Positions 44,670 through 55,060 of a stretch of 64,000 nt of DNA are shown here, one piece after another. The stretch's first letter is position 1, and every line of letters begins with the position of its first letter. Position numbers and translations under genes: made by a program. The notes beneath the pieces are model-generated. The model was given only the letters and a program-made list of their open reading frames with translations. It was not told the DNA's origin and did not search any database. The DNA comes from Muribaculaceae bacterium (lineage in GTDB: Bacteria; Bacteroidota; Bacteroidia; Bacteroidales; Muribaculaceae): positions 124,001-188,000 of the forward strand of contig JAFQAS010000058.1 in assembly GCA_017399915.1 (NCBI GenBank), written 5' to 3'.

Positions 44670-44912
44670 ATGAAAACAATGAATAATTCAATCGTAATTT
44701 CTTCACATGTGATTAATACAATTAATTCGCTTCCAAAAGAAGAGCAAATAGCAGTAGCTAGCGCATTCGTAAGTGAGATGATTATGGGTGAAAATCCTGA
44801 AGGAGAATTGTCTCCATTGCAAACAATGTTGTATTCAGTGATAAGATTTTATGTCCAGCAAGATAGCGCTAAATTTAATGGAGCATATGCTCAATCTAAC
44901 GTTGCGGTATAA
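44670..44912 (+). CDS. small conserved-type protein, function unknown
   Basis: An 80-residue, mostly helical product: SSHVINTINSLPKEEQIAVASAFVSEMIMG (about 11-40), then TMLYSVIRFYVQQDSAKFNG. There is no signal peptide or membrane segment. A second ATG three codons in (MNNS) is an equally good start. It has a promoter in front and a strong terminator behind, so it is a monocistronic transcript. I do not recognise a family. Confidence 0.7.
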   Translation: MKTMNNSIVISSHVINTINSLPKEEQIAVASAFVSEMIMGENPEGELSPLQTMLYSVIRFYVQQDSAKFNGAYAQSNVAV

Positions 44913-44939
44913 TACACAATCCTTTATTATATAGCCAAT

Positions 44940-44973
44940 GAAGGCGGGAAGTTGCTTGAAATTTCCCGCCTTC
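44940..44973 (+). terminator. terminator of the 44670 gene
   Basis: An 11-bp GC-rich stem (44940-44950 with 44963-44973) is followed by a T-rich stretch. It also faces htpG, whose stop at 45006 is on the other strand, and may serve both. Confidence 0.85.
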
Positions 44974-45005
44974 GTTTTGTTCTATTTTATTAGGATTAAT
45001 TAAAA

Positions 45006-47048
45006 CTATAATAGAGATACAGATCTACTGATGAATGAATTTAGTGCTTCACCTTTTAATAATCCATTGCCAAGAAGAGCAAGGTCAATAAGTTGTTTTA
45101 CTGTTTGATGATTAGCTGCATATTCTGACATGATTTTAGTCTCCTCTTCGCGTAGAGATTTGACTGCATTTTCTAATGATGCGATATTGGTATTATCTTC
45201 ATCGCTTAGTTTGTTGTCTTTATTGGCATCTCTAATTGCGGTGATCTTTGTATTATTGCTTTCGATCTCAGATGTAATAGGCGAAAGCTTTTCTGCGATA
45301 TTAGCATCGGCATCAGTTCTTATTTTTGCAATTAAAGGATGCTCCGTATTGATTATTAAGTTGTAACTATCAGGCATTTCTCCGTAGAATGACATGCCGG
45401 GTTGAAACGCTGCCATTTCTTTCATTCGACGCATATACTCGTTTTGAGTAATTGTAATAGGTGAATCATTTTCATTCATAGCTTCAAATGAAACAACGAA
45501 GTTGGCATTCTCAATGCTTGGTATTTGTGAGTTAAAAATGCCGGTTAGCATATTGCGTTGAGCAGAAGTTAATAAAACTTCTTTTTTATTTTCTTTGCGA
45601 ATGAGATTGTCAATGACGTCACTGTCAACACGAACGAATTGAGATTTTTCGACTTGTTGTTCGAGTAATCCAATGAAATGGTTGTCTAATTGACCATCCA
45701 TTAATAGCACATTGTAGCCTTTTTGAGTTGCTGCATTAATGTATGTGAATTGAGCAGTAGGGTCGGTTGTATACAAGTGAATGAGATTGCCATCTTTATC
45801 GGTTTGGACGCTTTCGATGAGTTGCTTGTATTCGTCTAATGTATAATATTTGTTGTCAGTGTCTTTTAGTAGAGCGAACTTTTTGCCTGCTTCACGGAAT
45901 TTTTCATCACTTAACATTCCATATTCAATGAATATTTTAATATCGTCCCATTTCTTTTCATATTCATTTCTATCGGCTTTATAAATTTCTTCGAGACGTG
46001 ATGAGACTTTCTTAGTGATATAAGTTGATATTTTCTTAACGGCAGCGTCGCTTTGAAGATATGAACGCGATACGTTAAGAGGAATGTCGGGAGAATCAAT
46101 AACTCCTTGTAAAAGCATTAAAAATTCGGGAACAACTCCTTCAACCGAATCGGTAACAAAAACTTGATTACAGTATAGTTGAATGCGATTTTTGTTGATG
46201 TCGAAGTTGTTTTTTATTTTTGGGAAATATAATATTCCGGTTAAAGTGAATGGATAGTCAACATTGAGGTGAATCCAAAAAAGAGGGTCTTCTTGGCCGG
46301 GATATAGCTCATGGTAAAAATTAAGATAGTCCTCATCTTTTAACTCAGATGGTTTCTTCATCCAAGCGGGAGACGTTTCATTTACAATCTTATCTTTATC
46401 GGTATCAACGTATTTACCATCTTTCCATTCTTGTTCTTTTCCTGAAATCACAGGAATAGGAAGGAATCGACAATATTTCTTTAAAAGGGTATCAATGCGT
46501 GATTGTTCAAGGAAATCTTTATTCTCATCGTCGATATATAATATAATGTCGGTGCCTCGTGATGTTTTTTCAATCTCTTGCATTGAATATTCGGGAGAAC
46601 CATCGCATTCCCATTTTACAGCTTTTGCGTCATCTTTATATGATAATGAGTGAATTTCTACTTTTTTAGCAACCATAAATGCAGAGTAGAAGCCAAGTCC
46701 GAAATGGCCAATTATTGCATTGGCATTATCTTTATATTTTTCGAGGAATTCTTCGGCTCCGGAAAATGCAATTTGATTAATGTATTTATCGATGTCTTCG
46801 GCTGTCATACCAATTCCGCGGTCGCTGACAGTGAGGGTTCCATTGTCTTTGTCAATAGAGACTTTAACATTTAATTCACCAAGTTCCCCTTTGTATTCAC
46901 CGCAAGATGATAGTGTTTTGAGCTTTTGGGTAGCATCAATTGCGTTTGATACAAGTTCGCGAAGAAATATTTCGTGATCGCTATAAAGAAATTTCTTAAT
47001 TACCGGAAAAATATTTTCGGTGGTTACACCTATATTACCTTTTTTCAT
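45006..47048 (-). CDS. htpG: molecular chaperone HtpG (Hsp90)
   Basis: A start at 47048 (MKKGNIGVTTENIFPVIKKF) gives 680 residues and the family's usual N terminus. The frame extends 13 codons further without support. The GHKL ATP site is visible: LRELVSNAIDAT (about 27-38), VSDRGIGM (about 77-84) and IGHFGLGFYSAFMV (about 115-128). The middle domain keeps the catalytic-loop Arg region (NVSRSYLQSD, about 325-334). There is no charged linker, as in other bacterial Hsp90s. It is next to clpC, a second protein-quality gene, but a terminator separates them. Confidence 0.96.
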   Translation of the reverse strand: MKKGNIGVTTENIFPVIKKFLYSDHEIFLRELVSNAIDATQKLKTLSSCGEYKGELGELNVKVSIDKDNGTLTVSDRGIGMTAEDIDKYINQIAFSGAEEFLEKYKDNANAIIGHFGLGFYSAFMVAKKVEIHSLSYKDDAKAVKWECDGSPEYSMQEIEKTSRGTDIILYIDDENKDFLEQSRIDTLLKKYCRFLPIPVISGKEQEWKDGKYVDTDKDKIVNETSPAWMKKPSELKDEDYLNFYHELYPGQEDPLFWIHLNVDYPFTLTGILYFPKIKNNFDINKNRIQLYCNQVFVTDSVEGVVPEFLMLLQGVIDSPDIPLNVSRSYLQSDAAVKKISTYITKKVSSRLEEIYKADRNEYEKKWDDIKIFIEYGMLSDEKFREAGKKFALLKDTDNKYYTLDEYKQLIESVQTDKDGNLIHLYTTDPTAQFTYINAATQKGYNVLLMDGQLDNHFIGLLEQQVEKSQFVRVDSDVIDNLIRKENKKEVLLTSAQRNMLTGIFNSQIPSIENANFVVSFEAMNENDSPITITQNEYMRRMKEMAAFQPGMSFYGEMPDSYNLIINTEHPLIAKIRTDADANIAEKLSPITSEIESNNTKITAIRDANKDNKLSDEDNTNIASLENAVKSLREEETKIMSEYAANHQTVKQLIDLALLGNGLLKGEALNSFISRSVSLL

Positions 47049-47103
47049 GTTTAATATATTTATAAAGTTAATATCAAATTTGAACATTGTTTATATATAA
47101 CAA

Positions 47104-47137
47104 AAAAAATGCCACAATGGTAATTGTGACATTTTTT
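47104..47137 (-). terminator. clpC terminator
   Basis: A hairpin pairs 47104-47118 with 47123-47137 (one mismatch, 4-nt loop) and runs into a T8 tract on the minus strand. It lies just after the clpC stop at 47158 and before htpG. Confidence 0.8.
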
Positions 47138-47157
47138 CTGTTATATGCTGACAATAT

Positions 47158-49722
47158 TTACTCCATCGATACATCGTTGTTTGTTGGATGAGTGATTGAA
47201 GTGGAAATTTTGTCATTTTCTTCGTTGTAGTCAACGTTTATGGTGTCGCCCGGAGTAATTGATTCGCTAATAATTAATTCGGCAAGCTCATCTTCAAGAT
47301 ATTTTTGAATAGCACGTTTTAGAGGACGAGCTCCATACTGTACGTCATAGCCTTTATTGGCAATAAAGGTACGAGCTCCATCTGTGATGTTTAATTTAAA
47401 TCCTAAAGCATCTATTCGTTTTAAGAATCCGGCCAATTCAATATCGATAATTTTGAATATAGCATCTTTGTCGAGCGCATCAAACATTACTATATCGTCA
47501 ATTCTGTTGAGGAATTCGGGAGAAAAGGCTTTGTTAAGTGCTTTTTGTAAAACGCTATGAGTGTATTCTTTATCGATTGTTTTGGTGTTGAATCCTACTC
47601 CGGAGCCAAAGTCTTTTAATTGTCGAGTTCCGATGTTGGAAGTCATAATGATGATAGTATTTTTGAAATCTACTTTTCGGCCAAGGCTATCGGTTAATCG
47701 CCCTTCGTCCATAACTTGGAGAAGAATGTTGAAAACATCGGGGTGGGCCTTTTCGATTTCGTCAAGGAGAACTACAGAGTAGGGGCGACGACGAACTTTT
47801 TCGGTTAATTGTCCGCCTTCTTCATAGCCAACGTATCCGGGAGGTGCTCCAACAAGACGTGATACAGAGAATTTTTCCATATATTCACTCATGTCAACGC
47901 GAATAAGGGTATCGGCAGAATCGAAAAGGTATTCTGCGAGTTTTTTTGCTAAATGGGTTTTCCCTACACCGGTTGGACCTAAGAACATGAATGTTCCAAT
48001 TGGCTTATTGGGGTCTTTTAACCCAATTCGATTGCGTTGTATGGCTTTTACTATCTTTTCAATGGCTTGATCTTGTCCTATTATCTCATTTTTTAGAATA
48101 GGGGCCATCTCTAAAAGACGTTTGCCTTCAGCTTGAGCAACACGTTGAACGGGGACGCCGGTCATCATTGCGACAACTTCTGCCACTTTGTCTTCGTCTA
48201 CAGTCTCTCGTTCATTATTGAGTTTTTCTTCCCAGCGGCGTTTTGCTTCTTCGAGTTCGTCGCGGAGCTTATGTTCTTTATCGCGGAAAGAAGCTGCACT
48301 TTCAAAATTTTGAGATTGAGCAGCTTTGAGTTTATTTTGAGCGGCTTCGTTTATTGCAATCTCAAGATCTTCAATTTCTTTTGGGGCATTAATGTTTGTT
48401 ATATGTACCCTTGATCCGGCTTCATCGAGGGCATCGATAGCCTTATCGGGGAAATTGCGATCGCTCACATAACGTTGGGTTAGCTTTACACAAGCATCAA
48501 GAGCTTCATTTGTGAAGTTTACGTTATGATGATCCTCATATTTGCTTTTTATATTGTTTAGGATTTGAAGAGTTTCTTCGGGAGAAGTTGGCTCAACGAT
48601 TACTTTTTGGAAACGACGTTCAAGAGCGCCATCTTTTTCTATGTTTTTACGATACTCATCGAGGGTTGTCGCACCTATACATTGGATTTCGCCGCGAGCG
48701 AGAGCTGGCTTTAGCATATTTGCAGCATCCATCGATCCTTGGGTATTGCCTGCTCCAACGATTGTGTGTATCTCATCAATAAATAATATAATATCTTTAT
48801 TTTTAGATAATTCGTCGAGAATTGCTTTGATGCGTTCCTCAAATTGGCCACGATATTTTGTGCCGGCAACGATTGACGCCATATCGAGAGAAATAACTCT
48901 TTTGTCAAACAATAACCGTGATACTTTTCGTTGAATAATGCGAAGCGCAAGCCCTTCAACAATAGCAGATTTGCCTACGCCAGGCTCGCCAATCAATATT
49001 GGGTTGTTTTTTTTGCGTCGGCTAAGGATTTGAGCAATGCGCTCAATCTCAATCTCTCTACCAATAACAGGGTCTAATCGGTTTTCTTCGGCTGCTTTTG
49101 TCATATCTATGCCATATTTGTCGAGCATAGGTGTGTCATTATTCTTTTTTGTGCTACCTTTACGATGAGTTTCTGTTGATGGTTTTTGAGATTCGGAGTT
49201 GTTGCCGTGAGAGTCGTTAATGTCGTCTTCTAAATCATCTTCATCGGTAAATCCGGCTCCAAAAACCGGCGATTCTGTTGCTGTTTTAAGTTGATTATAA
49301 ATGCTTTCGTAATTTATACCTGCGTCAGAAAAATTTTTCATAAAATCCATGTTTTGAACTTCGGAATTGTGAAATAATGCAAGGAGAAGATGTTCTACAT
49401 CAACAATATCACTCCGTAGCATACGAGCCTCAAGAGAACTTAATTTTATAATACGTTCGGTTAACGAACTGGCGTTAACGTTCTCTGGGTTATATGCTGA
49501 AACGTTATTTTCGAAAATACTATTATCTAAATCACTCCGTAAAAGATAGATAGATGTATCATTTGTTGCTTCTTTTAGTAGTAAGAAGGATTTGCTTTCG
49601 GGGTGTTCGGTTAAAGCAAGTAATAGGTGCTCAGGCCTTATTTCCCGGCTTTGATGTCGAATAGCTTCTTTTCTGCTATTTTCGAGAATTAATTTATAGT
49701 CATTTGAAAATCCTAAATTCAT
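47158..49722 (-). CDS. clpC: ClpC-type AAA+ unfoldase
   Basis: A start at 49722 ([20 protein letters not shown]) gives 854 residues. An upstream ATG at 49755 would add 11 residues. The N domain has two Clp-N repeats ([17 protein letters not shown] and [13 protein letters not shown]). AAA-1 has [15 protein letters not shown] (Walker A) and [14 protein letters not shown] short UVR-like middle region (about 430-470, [20 protein letters not shown]) rather than the long ClpB coiled coil points to ClpC. AAA-2 has [18 protein letters not shown] and [14 protein letters not shown]. It feeds unfolded proteins to ClpP, which is not in the window. Confidence 0.93.
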   Translation of the reverse strand: MNLGFSNDYKLILENSRKEAIRHQSREIRPEHLLLALTEHPESKSFLLLKEATNDTSIYLLRSDLDNSIFENNVSAYNPENVNASSLTERIIKLSSLEARMLRSDIVDVEHLLLALFHNSEVQNMDFMKNFSDAGINYESIYNQLKTATESPVFGAGFTDEDDLEDDINDSHGNNSESQKPSTETHRKGSTKKNNDTPMLDKYGIDMTKAAEENRLDPVIGREIEIERIAQILSRRKKNNPILIGEPGVGKSAIVEGLALRIIQRKVSRLLFDKRVISLDMASIVAGTKYRGQFEERIKAILDELSKNKDIILFIDEIHTIVGAGNTQGSMDAANMLKPALARGEIQCIGATTLDEYRKNIEKDGALERRFQKVIVEPTSPEETLQILNNIKSKYEDHHNVNFTNEALDACVKLTQRYVSDRNFPDKAIDALDEAGSRVHITNINAPKEIEDLEIAINEAAQNKLKAAQSQNFESAASFRDKEHKLRDELEEAKRRWEEKLNNERETVDEDKVAEVVAMMTGVPVQRVAQAEGKRLLEMAPILKNEIIGQDQAIEKIVKAIQRNRIGLKDPNKPIGTFMFLGPTGVGKTHLAKKLAEYLFDSADTLIRVDMSEYMEKFSVSRLVGAPPGYVGYEEGGQLTEKVRRRPYSVVLLDEIEKAHPDVFNILLQVMDEGRLTDSLGRKVDFKNTIIIMTSNIGTRQLKDFGSGVGFNTKTIDKEYTHSVLQKALNKAFSPEFLNRIDDIVMFDALDKDAIFKIIDIELAGFLKRIDALGFKLNITDGARTFIANKGYDVQYGARPLKRAIQKYLEDELAELIISESITPGDTINVDYNEENDKISTSITHPTNNDVSME

Positions 49723-49763
49723 ATTGTGAAAAATTATAGTCATATTTATATGCACTCAATCCA

Positions 49764-49803
49764 CAAATATATACAATTATTGTGCCAAAGATAATAGATG
49801 GAG
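49764..49803 (-). promoter_or_regulatory. candidate clpC promoter region with two -7 elements
   Basis: On the minus strand, TATCTTTG (49796-49803) and TATATTTG (49764-49771) both match TAnnTTTG, 74 and 42 nt before the ATG at 49722. Which one is used is unclear. No CIRCE repeat was found. Confidence 0.45.
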
Positions 49804-49877
49804 TTTTAATAGAATTAAAAGTTGAATTAAAAAAACAAAACGTGGTTATAAAATTTAATTTTTTAGTTATTTTTTTG

Positions 49878-49885
49878 TATCTTTG
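49878..49885 (+). promoter_or_regulatory. gyrA promoter (-7 element)
   Basis: TATCTTTG, 87 nt before the gyrA ATG, divergent from the clpC promoters. The leader of about 80 nt is longer than most in this window. Confidence 0.5.
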
Positions 49886-49972
49886 TATGATTATTTTAAT
49901 GACGATTAAACCGAAATGACTTGACAAGGTCAAATAGGTAAAAATAGACTAATTAACAACAAAAATAATAAA

Positions 49973-52513
49973 ATGCTGGAACAAGATCGAATATTAAAGA
50001 TCAACATTGAAAATGAAATGAAGTCGGCATATATCGACTATTCAATGTCGGTAATTGTGTCGCGTGCACTTCCTGATGTGAGAGATGGTTTGAAACCTGT
50101 GCATCGTAGAGTGCTTTACGGAATGAATGAGATGGGTAATACATCTGATCATCCACATAAAAAATCGGCCAACTGTGTAGGTGAAGTTATGGGTAAGTAT
50201 CACCCACATGGTGACTCTTCAATTTATGGTACAGTAGTTCGCCTTGCTCAGCCATGGGCTTTGCGTTACACCCTAGTTGATGGCCATGGTAACTTTGGGT
50301 CGGTTGATGGTGATAGTGCTGCTGCAATGCGTTATACCGAGGTGCGTCTTGAGAAGATAGGAGAAGAGATGCTCCAAGATATTGAAGCTGATACGGTGGA
50401 TTTTCAACCTAACTACGATAACTCACGTAAAGAGCCAACGGTGTTGCCAACACGTTTCCCTAACTTGTTGGTAAATGGTGCGTCAGGTATTGCTGTTGGT
50501 ATGGCAACAAATATGCCTCCTCACAACTTGACCGAGTCAATTAATGCGTGTGTTGCATTGATTGACAACCCGGAATTGACAATTTCTGAATTGATGCAAT
50601 ATATTAAAGCTCCTGACTTCCCAACTGGTGGAACAATTTATGGCTACAACGGGGTTAAAGATGCTTTTGAAACAGGTCGTGGCCGAATACTTATTCGAGC
50701 AAAAGCCGAAATAGAAAGCGATGCTAATCATGAAGATATTATTGTAACAGAAATTCCTTATAATGTAAATAAAGCTGAGTTGATAAAATATATAGCTGAG
50801 CTTGTTAACGAAAAGAAGATAGAAGGAATTGCCGACTTGAACGATGAAAGTAACTACAAAGGTATGCGCATTGTGATTAGATTGAAGAGTGATGCGAATG
50901 CAAATGTGGTTCTTAATAAGTTGTATAAAATGACCCAAATGCAAGCATCATTCAGTGTGAATAATGTTGCATTAGTGAATGGTCGTCCTAAGTTATTGAA
51001 CTTAAAAGAGCTTTTGCAGTCATTTGTTGACCATCGTCATGATGTAGTTATACGTCGTACTAAGTTCCAATTAGGAAAAGCCCAAGAGAAAGCTCATATA
51101 TTGCAAGGATTGATTATCGCATCGCAAAATATAGATGAGGTAATTCATATCATACGTTCTTCGGCTAATACAGATGAAGCAAAAGCACGATTGAGTGAAA
51201 GATTTGAGTTAACTGATGCTCAAACTACTGCAATCGTTGAAATGCGATTGAAACAGCTCACCGGCCTTGAACAAGATAAGCTTACCCAAGCATATGAAGA
51301 GCTATTGCAACTTATTGCACATTTGGAAGAAATTTTAAATAATGATGTCGTTTGTCGCAATTTGATTAAAGAAGAACTTATTGAAATTCGCGATAAATAT
51401 GGAGATGAACGTCGCACGGAAATAGATTATACTGCAGGTGATTTTAATGCTGAAGATTTCTATGCCGATGACGAAATGATTATCACAATCTCTCATCTTG
51501 GTTATATTAAGCGTACCCCATTGACCGAGTTCCGTGCTCAAAATAAGGGAGGAGTAGGAGCAAAAGGAAGTGATACCCGTGATGAAGATTTTATTGAATA
51601 CATATATTCGGCTTCAATGCATAATTATATGTTGTTCTTTACTCAAAAAGGACGTTGCTATTGGTTGAAAGTGTATGATATACCCGAGGGAACCAAGAAT
51701 TCAAAGGGTAGAGCCATTCAAAATATACTTAATATTGAGCCTGATGATGCGGTTAAAGCATTTATTAGAATAAAAGGACTTGGTGATAGCGAGTTTGTAA
51801 ATAATCATAACTTGATATTCTGTACTAAAAAGGGTATTATAAAGAAAACAAGACTTGAGGCATATTCTCGTCCACGTGCAAATGGTGTAAATGCAATCAT
51901 TATTCGCGATGACGACCAATTGTTACAAGTTGAGTTGACCGATGGAAATTCAGAAATCCTAATCGCAAATCGCAATGGCAGAGCAATCCGATTCCACGAA
52001 AGTAAAGTCCGTGAAATGGGAAGAATGTCAACAGGTGTTCGTGGTATGACTCTTGATGGAGGCGATGATGAAGTTGTGGGTATGATTTGCATGAATGCTG
52101 ATTCTGAAAACAACGTTATGGTGCTTTCAGAGAATGGCTATGGTAAACGTTCACACCTTGAAGACTATCGCATTACTAATCGTGGCGGAAAAGGAGTGAA
52201 AACAATGAATGTCACAGATAAGACCGGTTCACTCGTGGCTATTAAGAGTGTTAATGATGATAATGATTTAGTAATCATTAATAAATCGGGTATAACATTG
52301 CGTATACATGTGGCTGACTTCCGAGTTATGGGTCGAGCAACTCAAGGGGTGAGAGTAATTAATCTTGAAAAAAGAAATGATACAATAGCGTCGGTTTGTT
52401 GTGTTGATACCGATCCAGAAGAGGATGTAGAACAAGTTGATGGAGAAGTAATCGAAGGTGTCGATGGAGAGACTATAGAGCAAGATGAAAATCCACAAGA
52501 AACAAATGAATAA
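49973..52513 (+). CDS. gyrA: DNA gyrase subunit A
   Basis: The 846-residue product has the winged-helix and tower domains with catalytic Tyr at about 122 in [10 protein letters not shown]. The quinolone pocket [10 protein letters not shown] (about 77-86) has Ser at 82 and Gly at 86, where E. coli has Asp87. The C-terminal beta-pinwheel (from about 500) carries the GyrA box [13 protein letters not shown] and ends in an acidic tail. It introduces negative supercoils with GyrB, which is elsewhere. The neighbouring TPR gene begins 24 bp downstream. Confidence 0.97.
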   Translation: MLEQDRILKINIENEMKSAYIDYSMSVIVSRALPDVRDGLKPVHRRVLYGMNEMGNTSDHPHKKSANCVGEVMGKYHPHGDSSIYGTVVRLAQPWALRYTLVDGHGNFGSVDGDSAAAMRYTEVRLEKIGEEMLQDIEADTVDFQPNYDNSRKEPTVLPTRFPNLLVNGASGIAVGMATNMPPHNLTESINACVALIDNPELTISELMQYIKAPDFPTGGTIYGYNGVKDAFETGRGRILIRAKAEIESDANHEDIIVTEIPYNVNKAELIKYIAELVNEKKIEGIADLNDESNYKGMRIVIRLKSDANANVVLNKLYKMTQMQASFSVNNVALVNGRPKLLNLKELLQSFVDHRHDVVIRRTKFQLGKAQEKAHILQGLIIASQNIDEVIHIIRSSANTDEAKARLSERFELTDAQTTAIVEMRLKQLTGLEQDKLTQAYEELLQLIAHLEEILNNDVVCRNLIKEELIEIRDKYGDERRTEIDYTAGDFNAEDFYADDEMIITISHLGYIKRTPLTEFRAQNKGGVGAKGSDTRDEDFIEYIYSASMHNYMLFFTQKGRCYWLKVYDIPEGTKNSKGRAIQNILNIEPDDAVKAFIRIKGLGDSEFVNNHNLIFCTKKGIIKKTRLEAYSRPRANGVNAIIIRDDDQLLQVELTDGNSEILIANRNGRAIRFHESKVREMGRMSTGVRGMTLDGGDDEVVGMICMNADSENNVMVLSENGYGKRSHLEDYRITNRGGKGVKTMNVTDKTGSLVAIKSVNDDNDLVIINKSGITLRIHVADFRVMGRATQGVRVINLEKRNDTIASVCCVDTDPEEDVEQVDGEVIEGVDGETIEQDENPQETNE

Positions 52514-52537
52514 TTAACTACTTAAATAATTAAAATT

Positions 52538-53752
52538 ATGAAGAAATTTAGTATTTTAGGTTTATGCCTTTTTGCCGGATTTACATTGTCGGCACAAATG
52601 GATTTAATGAAAGATGTTGAGCGTACTGTTAAGTCGGGTAATTTCAGCTACTCTGACCTTAAACCAAAGTTAGATCAAATAACTCAAAATGCAGAAACAA
52701 AAGATGACGTTAAAGCATGGAAACTTGCTGGCGATGCAGCGTTTGCTAATTATGATGCGTTGTTCTTAAAAGTTCAAATGGGTCAAGATGTCGATAAAAA
52801 AGAGATTGGGAATTCAATCATAGATGGATATAATTATATGATATCGGCGTTGCCTCTTGATACTGTTGTAGATGCAAAAGGAAAGGTGAAAACAAAAGAA
52901 TCTAAGAAAATCGTGAAAACAATTGCTGAGAACTACTCACATTTCAATAATGCAGGTATTTTCTTGTGGGAAGCTCAAGATTATGCAGGTGCATATAAGG
53001 CATGGGATATTTATACATCTTTGCCTAATGATCCTCGTATGGCTCAAGTCGGATTGAAGGCAGATGCAGATACTATTGTTGCTCAAATTGTGTTTAATAA
53101 AGCTCTTGCTGCGTGGCAAACAAATGAGTTTGATAAAGCTTTGGTAGCTTTTGATGAAGCATTAGAAAAAGGTTATGATAAGAAGAACTTATATGACTAT
53201 GCGATTTCGGTAGCAACTCAAGCTCAAAAAAGTGATGTTGCAGCTAAGTATGCAAAAATTGCTCAACCCAAATATGGAAACGAAGACCCGGTATATCTTC
53301 AAGTGATTGTAAATGATTTCTTAAACAAGAAAGAGTATGCAAACGCAAAAGAATATCTTGAAAGTTTATTGGCATTAGATTCTCAAAATGCGACAGTTAT
53401 AGATTTGATAGGTGTGTGCTTGGAAAATGAAGGCAAACAAGACGAAGCTATTCAAAAATATAAAGAATCACTTGCAATTAATCCTTCATTGGCAATTACT
53501 CAATTTCATTTAGGAAATATTTTATACAATAAGGCCTATGCAATTGACAATGAAGCATCATCTTTGCCTCAAGCTCAATATGACAAAATCCGTGCGGAAC
53601 AAACAGAACCATTACTTCGTGAAGCAGCTGCTCATTTAGAAGAAGCTTATAAACTAGATGAGCTTAATATGGGACATGCATTGAAACATTTGAAAAATAT
53701 ATATTACATACTTGGAGATGAAGAAGCTCAAAAGCGTGTTGACTTAATGTAA
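52538..53752 (+). CDS. exported TPR protein downstream of gyrA
   Basis: The 404-residue product has a signal peptide (residues 1-19, ending LSAQ) and several TPR units (for example NKALAAWQTNEFDKALVAFDEALEKG, about 188-213, and NATVIDLIGVCLENEGKQDEAIQKYKE, about 284-310). TPR solenoids bind proteins. The partner is unknown. The pairing of gyrA with an exported TPR protein is seen in many Bacteroidales. It probably shares the gyrA transcript. Confidence 0.87.
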   Translation: MKKFSILGLCLFAGFTLSAQMDLMKDVERTVKSGNFSYSDLKPKLDQITQNAETKDDVKAWKLAGDAAFANYDALFLKVQMGQDVDKKEIGNSIIDGYNYMISALPLDTVVDAKGKVKTKESKKIVKTIAENYSHFNNAGIFLWEAQDYAGAYKAWDIYTSLPNDPRMAQVGLKADADTIVAQIVFNKALAAWQTNEFDKALVAFDEALEKGYDKKNLYDYAISVATQAQKSDVAAKYAKIAQPKYGNEDPVYLQVIVNDFLNKKEYANAKEYLESLLALDSQNATVIDLIGVCLENEGKQDEAIQKYKESLAINPSLAITQFHLGNILYNKAYAIDNEASSLPQAQYDKIRAEQTEPLLREAAAHLEEAYKLDELNMGHALKHLKNIYYILGDEEAQKRVDLM

Positions 53753-53771
53753 TATATTGATATAAAAGTTT

Positions 53772-53799
53772 AGGGAGATCATATTTATATGATCTCCCT
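53772..53799. terminator. terminator between the TPR gene and the LuxR gene
   Basis: An 11-12 bp stem (53772-53782 with 53789-53799) has a small loop and is followed by a T-rich run on the plus strand. It lies between converging genes, so it may act on both. Confidence 0.8.
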
Positions 53800-53830
53800 T
53801 TCTTATTGTATGTTTATGTAGTTTTGTTTG

Positions 53831-54379
53831 TTATCGCATGAGGTCTTTTTCCGATATATATCCATTCATAATGGCATATATACTGAGAGCTGAAACGCTT
53901 TTTATGCCTAATTTAGATGATATGTTTTTGCGGTGAGTAAGTACGGTATTAATGCTAATCGCTAACTTGTCGGCAATCTCTTTATTGATTAAGCCCATTG
54001 CAATAAGCTTTAATACATCAATTTCACGAGGCGAAAGTTCTGATGTAGTACTGTCGGTAGAAGAATCAAAGGATTCTAATATAAATGAAATTTGGTTGAT
54101 AATCTCGCTTTCCGGGCTAAATACATCAATCGAAAGACAGTCTTTAATAGGTGATTTGGAAATAATAATTGTTCGATTTTTTCTTGGGAAAAAGAAGTCT
54201 GGGTATTCGATATAGCATTGTGGGGAAACGAAAAATAATGAAGATGGGTTTTCTCCCAATTGCTCTATATTTAATTGTGTAGATGTTTTTGATGGGATAT
54301 TGAAATATTCCATCAAAATATACTTTAACCCAATCCTTTGGGTCGTGTCATGTGTTAATATGTGGACCTCTATCGACAT
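53831..54379 (-). CDS. LuxR-type regulator with degenerate receiver domain
   Basis: The 182-residue product has a C-terminal LuxR/GerE helix-turn-helix: LSPREIDVLKLIAMGLINKE (about 113-132), IADKLAISINTVLTHRKNISSKLGIKS (about 133-159). The N-terminal 100 residues have the general size of a response-regulator receiver but no phosphoacceptor Asp where expected (SLFFVSPQCY, about 47-56), so control by phosphorylation is unlikely. It follows a hemerythrin/ScdA-like gene by 3 bp at the end of a five-gene run. The two probably work together. Confidence 0.85.
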   Translation of the reverse strand: MSIEVHILTHDTTQRIGLKYILMEYFNIPSKTSTQLNIEQLGENPSSLFFVSPQCYIEYPDFFFPRKNRTIIISKSPIKDCLSIDVFSPESEIINQISFILESFDSSTDSTTSELSPREIDVLKLIAMGLINKEIADKLAISINTVLTHRKNISSKLGIKSVSALSIYAIMNGYISEKDLMR

Positions 54380-54382
54380 GGA

Positions 54383-55060
54383 CTATTTTTTTAGAGAATC
54401 ATATATTAGAGGGATAATGCGATTTCGTATGCGGTTATTCTGTTTGAAGTCTTTTTCGAAAGCAATAATTGCAGTTATAACAGCGTAACATAAATTAAGT
54501 TCGTATTTGCCGGTAAGGTGAATGATGAACATATTCTTGAGGTCATCTATTTTGTCTTCAATTTGTGAACCATTGTGTTTCGGCTTGATTTGTGGAGTGT
54601 TTTTAGTGTTATTATTTTTTTCAAGGTCTAATATATACGGAAACCATTGAGTGCAGTCGGCATCGATTGCTTTTATTATGTCATTTTTCAATTCAATGAA
54701 AAATTGTTGCATCAATTCAAGGTTGTTGTTGTCGCCACTATGGGAAATAAGGAGCGCAAAATGGCGTTCTATATTGGGAAGCATATAGTGGGTGTAATAA
54801 TGATATGTTTGGGAGATGTAGTTTATAATAATTTGAGCCTTAAATGACTTTAAAATTTTTTCAGGGAAATAATCTTCGTTAATATATGTGTTGAGAATCA
54901 TTACGAAAAAATCGTAATCGAGATTTTTCTCAGTGCATATGCTTTCAATGGTTTTATCACCAACTCCTAAAGTGATTCCAAAACGATTGATTAGGGTAAT
55001 GACTTCAGGATGAGAAATTATTATTTCACTAAGTTGTTTTTTTGAGGAAATTATTGCCAT
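54383..55060 (-). CDS. ScdA/YtfE-like hemerythrin-domain protein with degenerate metal and Cys sites
   Basis: The 225-residue product has an N-terminal ScdA_N-like segment (SHPEVITLINRFGITLGVGDKTIESICTEKNLD, about 16-48), followed by a helical domain of hemerythrin type (YHYYTHYMLPNIERHF, about 86-101; WFPYILDLEK, about 146-155). In YtfE/RIC repair proteins the first part has a Cys-Cys pair before the Gly, which is LGVGD here, and the HxxxE and H..xE ligands of the di-iron site are mostly missing. The fold is likely retained but iron chemistry is doubtful. It overlaps the cyclo-ligase by 10 bp and precedes a LuxR gene. Family assignment is by eye. Confidence 0.7.
   Translation of the reverse strand: MAIISSKKQLSEIIISHPEVITLINRFGITLGVGDKTIESICTEKNLDYDFFVMILNTYINEDYFPEKILKSFKAQIIINYISQTYHYYTHYMLPNIERHFALLISHSGDNNNLELMQQFFIELKNDIIKAIDADCTQWFPYILDLEKNNNTKNTPQIKPKHNGSQIEDKIDDLKNMFIIHLTGKYELNLCYAVITAIIAFEKDFKQNNRIRNRIIPLIYDSLKK

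Noticed and set aside
47049-47100. Possible htpG promoter on the minus strand
   Set aside because: Only a one-off match (TAACTTTA) is present, with no proper upstream element. No CIRCE repeat was seen either.
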